Positions 35,538 through 45,503 of a stretch of DNA of 64,000 nucleotides are shown piece after piece (positions within the stretch are counted from its first letter, which is position 1; the number at the start of each line of letters is the position of its first letter). The DNA lies in the NCBI GenBank assembly GCA_025174535.1, contig JALBUN010000045.1, positions 1,612,001-1,676,000 of the forward strand. The letters are read 5' to 3'. A program made the translations under genes and the position numbers. Under the pieces are notes generated by a model that made no database searches, had not been told where the DNA came from, and saw only the letters and a program-made list of their open reading frames with translations. The DNA comes from Cantharellus purpuraceus (taxonomy: Eukaryota > Basidiomycota > Agaricomycetes > Cantharellales > Hydnaceae).

Positions 35538-37547
35538 ATGGACAGCATCGCTCGCTGGAGTCTCGGTATTCGAACATGCATGAAGTCACGGGTATCTGCA
35601 CCGAAGCAAAGTCGCTGTCTCCACTTGCCGGCGGTCCCACTCCCCGCCTTTCCCTCAGTACTCGACCAAACAACTCCAGACGCGTCACGAGATTCAAGGA
35701 ACTTTGTCGCTCGAATCAAATGGGATCAGCTGATGGATAGCTTATCGCGAGATAGTGCGAACCCATCGCGAGTATGGAATGCATATCTCGAGCTGGGTCA
35801 TGTCATGGGTTTCGAGAAATTACCCCTGCACGTCCAGCAACAGGTGCTCCGAAAATCTGTTCCGGAAACCAATAAATTGCGCTATGCTCTTGCACGTCGC
35901 ATCCAAGCTGGAAACCGGCCCGCTACACCTCACCTTTATGAGTCACGCTTGCAGACCGTCATCGCACACATGCGGGAAGCTGGTCGCAGGCCAGAGTTGG
36001 ACGACTATAACTTTATTTTGGAGCAATTCGCCGCCGTGGGGTACCAGAGCGGTGCACGCATGGTCTTTCAGGAATTGACCCAAGTAGTTGGGGTTGAGCC
36101 GTCGTTCAAAACATATGGTCTCTGTCTACAAGCAATTGCTCACCGCTTGACATTACCCTGTCCCTATCGCTATCAGCGAATGATGCTGGTTGAGGCGTCA
36201 AGAATGTGCACTGAACTGTTGGACGATATGTGGCACAGACGTATCCCCTTGACATCTGTCAATTTTGATCTCGTCCACAGAGTTTTCAAGGAGACTAGCG
36301 ATCGGACAACTTTTGAGAGACTTCTCAAAGTAGGCTATGGCATTGACCTTGCCTTTCCCGACCGGCCAATATTAGAAATGCAAGGCCCAGGAAACTTGAC
36401 GGGTCTTACAGATATTGACGACTTGCAGAATTTCAAGCCACTGCCCTTCTCCACAGCCGCATTGAACACGCTTATCGACATGCTTGGACGAACAAAGCAG
36501 GTATCCAGGATGGTAATGGCGTATGAGGTGTTGACGAATCCACTTCCGACGTCAGGCTCAACCTCCTCATCAGCGCAGTGGATTGACGATGAGGATGATG
36601 ACCCCACCTACTTCCAATTCGCCTCCTCTGAAGGTGGCTCGCGCCTTCATGAATTCCCTTCCGCAATCCCAAACACAACAACATTTTCATTGCTCATTCG
36701 ATATGCTGCTAAAGCGAAACACGCTGTATTCTCTAGACACTACGTTGTCCAGGCAATGATCCGTGACAGGGAGGTAGATGCGCTGTTACGGGCAGACCTT
36801 TTGTCCAAACCATTGGAGGAGGTGCTTAGCCCGAAATTTGCCGTGAATAGAGGCACGTTCCTCCCACCCTATGGATTGGCTAATCGAACAAAGCACTTTG
36901 CTTTCCTCCGCTGGAGTTACGGACAGACAAAGTTGGCATTGCAGCGTAAAAAGAACGATTTGAAGTTTTACACAGGATGGCGACAAAAGCATAAGATTAT
37001 GGCAAGCCAGGAATCCGATACCTTTGACAGTGACGCTGGTCATGTACCACCATTTTCATACCAGCCAGATTTATCTGGTCGCCCTGTCAACAACCAAAAC
37101 ACCGAGGCTTCGTCATCCACCTCATCCCCTAGTTCCGACCCTCTTCCCGCAGAATCACGTACACCTGTGATGCTCGAGCTACCAGAGGCATTGCAAGTTG
37201 ACCTGAATGCACCCCCTCCCCCTTCTACACCTATTCGTAAACCATTTGATATTGACCGTCATATCTGGCTTTTGGAACGCGATGTGCAAGAGATAGGTGA
37301 GTTGGTTAATCGCATGGAAGATGGTGTGCGCCGTCTATCTCAGCGCGTCAAAGAGAGGTTGGGGCGAAGGGTATGGCAAGGCAAAGACGTATATCTTATG
37401 TCTCAAAATCGACGGGTTCATCTTACTCGGAGAGAATGGATGCAACGGGTCGGATTTGTTACCCCGAGACGCAAAACAACCCGTGACCCGTCGCATACGG
37501 AATCTCACCACCGGAAAAGGGAGCAGGCTCCTCACACACTAGAATGA
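35538..37547 (+). CDS. pentatricopeptide repeat protein, predicted mitochondrial
   Basis: A single uninterrupted frame of 669 residues from ATG 35538, notable in a region where almost every gene has introns. The N-terminus is basic and Ser-rich with no acidic residues for the first ~40 positions, like a mitochondrial presequence. The middle is helical with PPR-like units (for example PELDDYNFILEQFAAVGYQ, GARMVFQELTQVVGVEPSFK and NTTTFSLLIRYAAKAKHA). The C-terminus has a Ser/Pro-rich linker and a basic helical end (RRLSQRVKERLGRRV). I infer a role in mitochondrial RNA processing or translation; the repeat count needs a profile search. Confidence 0.8.
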   Translation: MDSIARWSLGIRTCMKSRVSAPKQSRCLHLPAVPLPAFPSVLDQTTPDASRDSRNFVARIKWDQLMDSLSRDSANPSRVWNAYLELGHVMGFEKLPLHVQQQVLRKSVPETNKLRYALARRIQAGNRPATPHLYESRLQTVIAHMREAGRRPELDDYNFILEQFAAVGYQSGARMVFQELTQVVGVEPSFKTYGLCLQAIAHRLTLPCPYRYQRMMLVEASRMCTELLDDMWHRRIPLTSVNFDLVHRVFKETSDRTTFERLLKVGYGIDLAFPDRPILEMQGPGNLTGLTDIDDLQNFKPLPFSTAALNTLIDMLGRTKQVSRMVMAYEVLTNPLPTSGSTSSSAQWIDDEDDDPTYFQFASSEGGSRLHEFPSAIPNTTTFSLLIRYAAKAKHAVFSRHYVVQAMIRDREVDALLRADLLSKPLEEVLSPKFAVNRGTFLPPYGLANRTKHFAFLRWSYGQTKLALQRKKNDLKFYTGWRQKHKIMASQESDTFDSDAGHVPPFSYQPDLSGRPVNNQNTEASSSTSSPSSDPLPAESRTPVMLELPEALQVDLNAPPPPSTPIRKPFDIDRHIWLLERDVQEIGELVNRMEDGVRRLSQRVKERLGRRVWQGKDVYLMSQNRRVHLTRREWMQRVGFVTPRRKTTRDPSHTESHHRKREQAPHTLE

Positions 37548-37835
37548 GGATGGACCCTACGGGGGTTTGGTAAATTTATTTAGACTACGCACATACTTGG
37601 TACGACATTACAGTTTTCTAACTCTCCAAGTCGATGCCAACTCCCATAACTTTTCAGCATTGTATCTGTATCGCACAATACGCTCTCTGTTTGTTGATGT
37701 CATGTGCTGCTATGCATTTGGATACGAAATTCTTGTCTTGGGCTAAGTGAGCGAACCAATGCGAATGTGATATAAAACGTGTGACAAGTGCGTCACAGTG
37801 TGACTTCTCGCGTTCAGGCCCACAACACATCGGAT

Positions 37836-39101
37836 ATGGATCGCTATACACCGTGCCTATCACGGCCCACTGAAATGTACGCCAGACGTAGGAAGAACAC
37901 AGATCAAATTAATTTGCGTCATGAAGCTGTTCTCCATCACTTCTCGAGCTTCCTCTCGCACCAAGAATCTAGGGTCTCTCAACTAATGCGAAGTTTCGAC
38001 ATTGACGTCGAAAGCGATGCTGATTGTGATCGGATAGGAATGTCAGACTCCGATACGAGCAATAGTTTCAGTCATTTCAGCAATTCGACCGAGTCATCTT
38101 CAACGAGTATGCCACTGCCACTACGACCAGAAAACACACGCCCTGAACATCCTTCGCGACCAGGAAGACTCAGTCCAACCACTATGCAGATGGTTTTGTC
38201 TTCCAATGTCTCGACAGTTTCTGGCATTTCTTCCGCAGCCGACACATCCTATGACTCTGGTCTATATCAATGGCTCGGCGTTCGAAGGGGCACATGTGCC
38301 CCCGAATCTCTTCCTGATGCTCCAATATCCTGCAATGAATCCTCTGAAGTGAATGGGACCAACATTGACTTGTCTATGATGAGCTCTGGTAGTGCATATA
38401 GTCAACCATCACTAGAGTCCCGGATTGTGCTCCCTCTTTCCCCACCTGCTACAGCTTGCCCCCCGTTCTCAGATACCCTAGGTGATGGGGAGACCGAATC
38501 ATTCAAACCGCCCTTTTCTGATCTCCCTTTTCCCCATCAACTTTTGACGCCCATCGAGTCACTGCCAAAATACGACTTACGAGAATACGCTCTGCTCAAT
38601 GGCTTCGCTAGCCCCATGCTATCGAACAACTTGTCACTTCAGCACTATATTCCCTCCGCTTCCGTCCTAAGACATTTTCAACGAGTCATAGATGAGCTCA
38701 AAGGGCTGTATGTCCCAAATGATGCCGGAAACAACGCACCCAACACGGATCGAATGCATCATATCATCTCTATACGTCTATCTTCACCAGACTTGCATGG
38801 TAAATCCCCTTCTCGTACATCTTGCCAATCATCCCGCAATCCGTCGATTTCTGTCACTGGGGTTCAAAGTAAAGATGCGCAACCCGCTCCCCCGATCGAC
38901 AGTTACACGCCCAGGCGCTTAGCTTCAAGCACGACTCGGGAACTGTATACCGAGATGGCTGTTATGCTTTTCACGCAAGTAGCAAACGAAGAAGTGCAGA
39001 TAACGGACTTGCGGAACCTCGTAGACAGACTAGAGATCTTGGTTGGTAGAAAGCGGAAGATAGCATTGGTGATCGGAACGTGGGGGCGGGACGGGTACTG
39101 A
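37836..39101 (+). CDS. Ser/Pro-rich protein of unknown function
   Basis: A single-exon frame of 421 residues from ATG 37836 (MDRYTPCLSRPTEM); the longer frame opens with GTG and is not used. The N-terminal part is helical (NLRHEAVLHHFSSFLSHQES), the middle is a long disordered Ser/Thr/Pro region, and the C-terminus returns to helix with ELYTEMAVMLFTQVANEEVQ and LVDRLEILVGRKRKIALVI. No family is recognised. The ordered ends separated by disorder suggest a scaffold or regulator. Ordinary codon use argues for a real gene. Confidence 0.65.
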   Translation: MDRYTPCLSRPTEMYARRRKNTDQINLRHEAVLHHFSSFLSHQESRVSQLMRSFDIDVESDADCDRIGMSDSDTSNSFSHFSNSTESSSTSMPLPLRPENTRPEHPSRPGRLSPTTMQMVLSSNVSTVSGISSAADTSYDSGLYQWLGVRRGTCAPESLPDAPISCNESSEVNGTNIDLSMMSSGSAYSQPSLESRIVLPLSPPATACPPFSDTLGDGETESFKPPFSDLPFPHQLLTPIESLPKYDLREYALLNGFASPMLSNNLSLQHYIPSASVLRHFQRVIDELKGLYVPNDAGNNAPNTDRMHHIISIRLSSPDLHGKSPSRTSCQSSRNPSISVTGVQSKDAQPAPPIDSYTPRRLASSTTRELYTEMAVMLFTQVANEEVQITDLRNLVDRLEILVGRKRKIALVIGTWGRDGY

Positions 39102-39745
39102 GCTAGTACACTGAATTTAAACGGTCACGACGATGGGATGTATTGATAGTGCCCCAACGCAATGGCCCACGGTTGGATGGGGAAAACGCACCCAAAGTGA
39201 GGTAGCATACCAAGAATTCGATGTGGAGCCTTCAGTGATGAAGTACTTGTGTAGCGTGCATAAGGCACTACAGGAGGCAATAGCAATGTTTACACTTGAA
39301 ACTAGTCAACCCTCAAAAGGACGCTTTATAAGAGCGATATTAGTGACAACAATGACATAAAGTACATGTTGTTGTATACAACCTGCATATACAATTATGA
39401 CCTTCAATACTAGAAACGATACCAATTCTACTAGTAATCGGTCCCTTCTGACAAGTTGATTGCATGGCGAGGATCCCAAATTGCCAACACATGTCCACAG
39501 GAGAGAGATAAGCTCAAGACGGCTCTAAATACAAGAAGTCAACTTGTATATTGCACGTTTGCATAATATTAGAGCTAATATAATGATCGCGTTTATCACG
39601 TGACCTAAATCACTGTCTCTTACTGGATCACCTCACTCACCCTATCGTCCGACTAAGTAATTGTCTCTACACGCCAGTCACTTCTCACACCAAACGCCCT
39701 GGTTGATTGCTCTGTTTCTGCCGTACAGTTGTCAGTAGAAGAGTG
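39102..39745. other. intergenic, no gene seen
   Basis: AT-rich, about 640 bp, between the unknown Ser/Pro-rich gene and the DUF1748 gene. A 75-residue frame at 39133 has no recognisable features and is not called. Confidence 0.55.
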
Positions 39746-40144
39746 ATGTTTTCTACATTAATCCATCTGGGTACGCCGCGTTGCAACGCCACGGTGCACA
39801 TCAGCTGTAACTGAACGCGTATGGTGCTGTAGGCGTTGATGCGCTGCTTGTTTCGGCCTTTCTAGCGGGTATAAAACGTTCCACTGGACTCACGTAAGTA
39901 TTCCTAGTTACCCTATACCCCACGCTGCCATTGATCCAGCGCCTTTGCATTCTCGAAATCAGTCCGGCTTTAGCACGTGTACCGAACAAGGACTTTCGTC
40001 AGCTGTTGAGGTCATATCTTGAATTGGGCGAGTATGCATTTGATTTCGCCGTCGTCATCTTTGGGGTAAGTATCGGTATGTTCTTACCGGAACTGTCACT
40101 TAATGGAATACCAGAGATCTGCATCATTTGAGAGGACACGATAA
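39746..40144 (+). CDS. small DUF1748 protein (fungal mitochondrial family)
   Basis: Reassembled from four tiny exons: 39746-39770, 39833-39893, 39963-40065 and 40115-40144. They sum to 72 residues in perfect phase. The product shows the DUF1748 layout: MFSTLIHLGVDALLVSAFLA, then GIKRSTGLT, a middle with LARVPNKDF, YLELGEYAFDF and a C-terminal RSASFERTR. The yeast member is a small mitochondrial membrane protein of poorly defined role. One hydrophobic helix at the N-terminus is visible. No single frame of the gene exceeds about 66 codons, so it is easily missed. Confidence 0.8.
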
Positions 40145-40270
40145 AAGGCTTTATCATGCATTGCTCGTTTGTTTTTACTGAACACTGTACTGCTTTGTAG
40201 CACTGTCATTGGGTATGAGACTGCCTGTTGTGTAACTCCATACAGTATCTGCAACGTGTTGTTCCTGACG

Positions 40271-40751
40271 CTAGCCGAGGAAGTTGAACACAAAGAAATG
40301 AAGGACAATGGAGCCCAATGCGAAATCCGCGAATGCACTAGTGGTAACTTTCAGTAAGGAAAAACCAGATATGTCGACGTATAGATCAGTACCGTTCAGG
40401 GGAAACCTCCTTGAATTGCGAGCGATTCAACGGATTGACTTGTGATCGCAGAGAGGCCGTCAAGACAAACTGGCCGACGGAGCTGGAGAATCTATGGCGC
40501 CATATTCAGTATGGCTATACTGGGTCACAAAATGCATCTTACCCAGCAAGAAACGCGTTGAAGGGGTAATTGGTGATAAGAATGCAGTACAGGAATTGGA
40601 ATATTCCCGACAGCATGATGAAAACCAGAAAAGAGTCGATGAGTTTCAAGCGAGCAGAAGTGTTTTCATTGTAAGATTTCCATAGTGCTTCAAGCGGAGA
40701 CCGGGTTGTCGACGCTCTTTGCGAGGTCGATGAAGCTTTTGGTCCTGCCAT
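40271..40751 (-). CDS. OST2: oligosaccharyltransferase subunit DAD1/Ost2
   Basis: Three exons from ATG 40751 give about 130 residues, the family length. Exon 1 encodes SPLEALWKSYNENTSARLKL, LIDSFLVFIMLSGIFQFLYC and NYPFNAFLAG; exon 2 SSSVGQFVLTASLRSQVNP and EVSPERA; exon 3 FADFALGSIVLHFFVFNFLG, the near-invariant C-terminus. Three membrane helices are visible. It is a core subunit of the ER complex that transfers the lipid-linked glycan to asparagine in N-glycosylation. Both introns fit GT-AG in phase. The start is only 72 bp from the divergent mitoribosomal gene. Confidence 0.96.
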
Positions 40752-40823
40752 GTCACAGCGGGTTTCAGTGAAAGGTGATTATGTAATACTGCTAAGCGAC
40801 ACACATTTTTTCGAGAGGTTCAT
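40752..40823. promoter_or_regulatory. 72-bp bidirectional promoter between OST2 and the SOD-fold mitoribosomal gene
   Basis: Two start codons point apart with 72 bp between them. Transcription start sites must lie within or overlap the opposite gene's 5' leader. No TATA box is seen. Confidence 0.5.
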
Positions 40824-41999
40824 ATGCACAACGTTCGCGTTGCTCCTCTCCGCCTACGACATTTTTCATCGTTTGGAAACTTCCGACTTGCCACAAGTCA
40901 ATGCCGAAGTTACCCTCAAACCCGACGATGTATTCACCAACTTCGACAATTGCCATATGAGATTGACCGGGGTCTTGGGAGCTTTCTCTCTCCAGCAGCA
41001 TTGCGCATGATAGCCGTGGATTATCAGCAAGGACTCCTGACTCGTCTCAATGAACAAGTAAGAGGTGTGCGGGGTTCCTGCCTAATGAGCGAATCATAAT
41101 GCTAAAACTGCCTGCTTAGGAACACACATGGAAGGACAGAGCGTGACAGACACTGTGATCAGTACCGCAAGCCATCAACGCTATGCGCTAGCTTTCAATT
41201 ATGCAAGCCAGGCTCTCAATAATAGTTTCTTCCTCGAAAGCCTAGTATGTTCCATCATCATGCTTGCTTTTGCAGAATCCTCATGTCTACCTGAAAACAG
41301 CGACCGCCACCACCACCCCCTGCCACGAATGAAGATGAAATGCTAAAAGGCAATGATTTATTAGTGGCAGTCCGTACTCATTTCGGCTCACTTGCGCAGC
41401 TGCAATCTACCTTTTCGGCGGCAGCTATGGGTATGGTAAATTCAGGATGGGTGTGGTTAGTATGCGATGAGAACGGGTATCTGGAGGTAGTGGCTACTTT
41501 TGGCTCAGGGACTCTGCTGGTCCGGTCGCGCACGCATATGCGCACATCCGAACTCCCGATCCTAGGTGAACCACTCGAGTCGCGGTACAAGGGGCTTTCA
41601 GTTGATTACAAGAAGAAAAGGGGGCAAGAACGGCCTTCATCTAGCCATCAGTCGACATATGAGGCGTCATCTGGTCCATCTTCTACACCTGGACAAAGGG
41701 GTTCCGCATTCTCATCGACCGGTCGCAGAACTTATTCCTCTCAGACTGTACTTGATCTCCCACACCTTTTCTCCAACGCTGCACTGACACCAACGAGCCA
41801 AGCGCAACAAATGGACCAAGGCATCGCTGAAGTCATGGGGGATATACTGACACCACTTCTGTGTGTTTCTGTTCACGAGCACGCTTGGGTTGGAGATTAT
41901 GGGATCTGGGGGAAAGAGGAGTATTTGAAGCAGTTTTGGGCTGTTGTCAATTGGGAGCGTGTTGAAGGTGCACTAAAAAAGGCATACCAAATAGTATAA
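40824..41999 (+). CDS. mitoribosomal small-subunit protein with Fe/Mn-SOD fold (mS42/mS43 type)
   Basis: From ATG 40824 a basic presequence ([18 protein letters not shown]) leads to [20 protein letters not shown], the SOD-like N-terminal helices, then [20 protein letters not shown] and the C-terminal SOD domain [35 protein letters not shown] and [13 protein letters not shown]. The metal ligands of true SOD are altered: the DVWEHAYY motif reads SVHEHAWV and the first His pair is missing. That matches the inactive SOD-fold pair of the mitochondrial small subunit. A Ser/Pro-rich insertion sits between the two SOD sheets. Introns near 41065-41119 and 41245-41300 keep phase. Confidence 0.85.
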
Positions 42000-42151
42000 C
42001 ATCTTTATCACGATGTATGCTGTGTTTTCCGTTCAGTAGTTGCATAGAGCACGCTCTCGACCGCACTGCTGTATACTGTATTCGCGCGGATGGGCGCTTG
42101 TGCACGCGTCTCGACGCGTCAGCACCACCTCAGTCCTTGTCGTTGTCCACC

Positions 42152-43190
42152 ATGTTCAGAAACACATATGACTCAGACAATACCGTCTTCTCTCCCCAAG
42201 GCCGATTGCACCAAGTTGAATATGCGCTTGAAGCTGTCAAGCAGGGTTCGGCGGCCGTTGGTTTACGTTCCAAGACACATTCCATTTTATTAGCATTGAA
42301 GGTAGGAACCTATTGCTAGAGATTTTCACTAAAGACCGACAAATCCACTACATAGAGATCTACTGGGGAACTTGCTTCCTATCAACAGAAGATGTTTCGG
42401 ATAGACGATCATATTGGTATCGCAATTGCAGGCCTTACTTCAGATGCTCGAGTGTTGAGGTTAGAGCATAGCATATTCCGCTGGGGACTATTTCTTGATG
42501 ATGCGCTTGAACCTCTCTTAGTAACTTCATGCGCCAACAAGCAATGTCTTCCCGCATGCTTTTTAACCGGGCGGTCCCTGTGAATCGACTCGTTTCGTCT
42601 ATTGCTGACAGTGCGTTACTACCGGGGTATCCGACCTTTACATATTTCTCATTTCAATACAGAAGCACAAGTCAACACTCAAGAGTACGGTCGCCGACCT
42701 TATGGTGTTGGCTTCCTTGTCATTGGCCAAGATCAATCTGGACCACATCTCTATGAATTTTCGCCTTCAGGCAATTCTTACGAGTACTTTGCGGTGTCCA
42801 TTGGGGCCAGAAGCCAGAGTGCCAAGACGTACCTAGAAAAGCACTTCACTGAATTCTCCGATTGTTCGTGGTACCCAATTTAAGAAATGCTGTCACGCTG
42901 ACATGGGTATTACAGGCAGTCTAGAGGAGCTGATCACACACGGCTTACATTCGTTACGTGAAACACTGCAGCAAGACAAGGAGTTAACGATCAACAACAC
43001 TTCGATTGGCATCGTAGGACCTGCTGGTCAACATGAAACTGCTGTTCAACCTGGTGGCGCTTTTCGAATTCTTGAAGGGGAGAAAATAGACGTATACCTG
43101 CAGAACATGATCCCAAAAGAGACTGAAGCACCAGCTGCGGCACCAGGGGCTGCAGCGGCGGGCGATGAAGATGTACAAATGGGAGAATGA
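42152..43190 (+). CDS. PRE5: 20S proteasome subunit alpha6
   Basis: The alpha-ring N-terminal signature is intact: [20 protein letters not shown]. Later exons give [90 protein letters not shown] and the C-terminal helix [13 protein letters not shown], matching the Pre5/PSMA1 type. The tail is Ala/Glu-rich ([12 protein letters not shown]). It forms part of the outer gated ring of the proteasome, cytosolic and nuclear. Introns of about 50-60 bp fit, including one near 42863-42916 where GAT T joins GC AGT. Confidence 0.95.
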
Positions 43191-43281
43191 TCATCTATGT
43201 TAAGGACTGCAATACATATATATAATAAGAAACTGAGCTGTGGTACTTGAGATGCAATAGTTTTGCTGCTAACAGGCTTCA

Positions 43282-44875
43282 TCATCGATGCGGCATATTG
43301 TTACGATACGCCTCACGCCATAGTCGCGCTACAGCGTGAGGCCGACGAAGGCTGGTTACAAGAGCAATCATGAAAGTTAACAGCGCAACACTTCCGGCCT
43401 GGTGTGCTGCGGCAATTGGAACAGGCACCAAATACAAGAGTGTTGATATGCCCAGAAGCACTTGTACGTTTGCCGCTGCAAATGCGCCAGCAGCCAACTT
43501 ACGTGTGATAGGAGGAAGGACCGTCTGAAGGGAAGGCCGTAAGCTGTTCAGGAAAAGAACAGTTGTGCTCAGATACGTAGTTGCTGCCTAAAGTAGAATA
43601 ATTGATGTGAATAGAAAGAGGAAGGCAAGAAATGAAGGCTTACGAGAAGTCTATGATCAAATTGGACTGTGGTAGGGTTCTCTAACATATTTCGCCACCA
43701 CAAGTCTCTTCCATCAGTGCGTTTTGCGTACGCTGGCGACAAAAGTTCTTCCTTGGGAGGAGCGAGACGACCTCCCATCGTAGGGAACTCATTGTACATC
43801 AACCCGGCATCTAGTCCTGCCACAAAGGCACCTTAGGAATCGTTTCAGCATAATCAGCGAGAGAACTTCCAAGCTGGTGCTAACCTGAAAGTGCTGTCAG
43901 AAAGACCAGGCCAGTTAAAACCCAAGCCCGCCCAGCAAACTGCTGGATCCGCGCATCTTTCAATGAGGTTTGCCATTTATCACCATGTAACCCATTCCAC
44001 AAGCCCTCCTTTGCATACTTCCAGTCTCTGAGCACCGCCAAGCCTGTTGCTAGCATCCCTGCATACAATGCGAGGGCGGTGCCAAGATGCGCAGCAAGTC
44101 GATACTGCGAGACGCGTGGAACTGTCCCTGGGGTGTCCAGTAACGAGTCTTCGAGTCCTGATTTGACCATGTACCAGCCCAGAAATCCTTGGAATCCTAT
44201 AAGACCAACAAGAGCCCCCAGTTTGACGGGTAGAGTGGGTGTCAATCGCTTTGAGGCGAGCAAGTACGCGTATGGAAGGACAAATACGACGCCGATGAGC
44301 CGACCAAGTATGCGATGACTATATTCCATGTAAAATATCCGCCTGAATTCATCCATAGTGATCTGATGGTTCAGCCTTCATTCTTCTTCAGTAACTGCGG
44401 TCTTGGCTGACGCGCAAAGTACATACAGTTTAAATTCGGGAGTGGCCTTGTACTTATCGAATTCGGCATCCCAATCCGAAGTGGACAAGGGGGGCAAGAT
44501 TCCAGAGACGGGCTTCCACTCTGTGATGCTCAGGCCAGACTCTGTGAGGCGGGTCACTCCACCAACTACCACGATGCCGAATACTAAGGCTGAGGAGAAT
44601 ATGAGCCAGTGTCCAACCGAGGGCCGGGAAAGTGGTGGCAGGGCACTTGATTTGGCATTAGATGAGAAATAGCCCGGAGACGGTGGAGAAGAACGATAAA
44701 GTGATTCAAATGGTTTGTGTCGTGAAGTCCACACAGTGCGTTGAGCTACATGGGTTGCCTGGAAGCGAATCGCTTTTGTGGCAAGAGTGCGCTTTATTTT
44801 TTGGGTCTGTAGAGGAGTAGCAGTTTTTGTAAAGATATGCCGGAATAGTGAGCGAGCATGCCATCTAGCTGCCAT
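43282..44875 (-). CDS. COX15: heme A synthase, mitochondrial inner membrane
   Basis: ATG 44875 opens [17 protein letters not shown], a basic presequence; the longer frame starts with TTG and is not used. The enzyme converts heme O to heme A for cytochrome oxidase. Motifs: [96 protein letters not shown] and HQAGSVALL. The four conserved His (HR, AAH, DHR, HQ) that bind heme are present. Five exons, all GT-AG. Its start faces BOL3 across 70 bp. Confidence 0.96.
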
Positions 44876-44945
44876 CCCTGCCGCGGCAAAGACGCCCGCC
44901 TCAACAGGTTCAACCTTCAAGATTTACAAAGCCCGACCAACGCAA
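44876..44945. promoter_or_regulatory. 70-bp bidirectional promoter between COX15 and BOL3
   Basis: The start codons of heme A synthase and mitochondrial BolA3 point apart with 70 bp between. Both proteins serve mitochondrial redox cofactors, so joint control would make sense, but no factor site is recognised. Confidence 0.5.
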
Positions 44946-45389
44946 ATGTCAGCTCTTCCCTTTCGATGGCTGGGAAGCAGTGTCTCTGTTGTAAGACGAG
45001 CTTACTCGCAAGGTCGGGCTTCAACTGCACCACGAACACCCAACCCTCCACGCACTCCCGGAGAAGACGCAATATACAACAAATTACACTCTAAATTCTC
45101 TCCAACGCAATTGCTTGTCCAGGATGTCTCAGGTATTTCCAATCAAAAAACTGTTTGTTATACATGAATAATATTGTTCTATTTGGCAGGCGGTTGTGGT
45201 GATTTCTATGCCATCACCATAGCTAGCAGTACTTTCACGGGATTACCGGTCTTGAAACAACATCGTTTGGTGCAAGACGAGTTGAAAGAAGAAATCGGTT
45301 CTATACATGGATTACAGGTATCTCACGACAAGAGTGATGCTTGTGGACGGTCTGATCACCTGACATAGATCAAGACAATTTCAGCTTGA
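44946..45389 (+). CDS. BOL3: mitochondrial BolA-like protein 3
   Basis: Three exons; ATG 44946 opens MSALPFRWLGSSVSVVRRAY, a mitochondrial presequence. The BolA domain follows: IYNKLHSKFSPTQLLVQDVS, GGCGDFYAITIASSTFTGLP and VLKQHRLVQDELKEEIGSIH, then the tiny last exon encodes IKTISA. The Cys in GGCGDFY and the conserved His in the LKQH loop are the cluster-binding residues of the family. BolA3 helps transfer 4Fe-4S clusters from Nfu1 to lipoate synthase and complex II. Phases are consistent; introns are 45133-45190 and 45317-45368 by eye. Confidence 0.95.
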
Positions 45390-45503
45390 GACCAATAGCC
45401 CAGGGCGCATGCAGGTGCAGCATTCGGCCCTTTACGTACCATTAACTCAAGGCACAGCTCACTATGACCACGAGCAAGAACCCCTGCAGATCAGCTTGTT
45501 GGG

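Noticed and set aside
39133..39360. 75-residue plus-strand frame after the unknown Ser/Pro gene
   Set aside because: No family, ordinary length for chance, no splice or promoter support.
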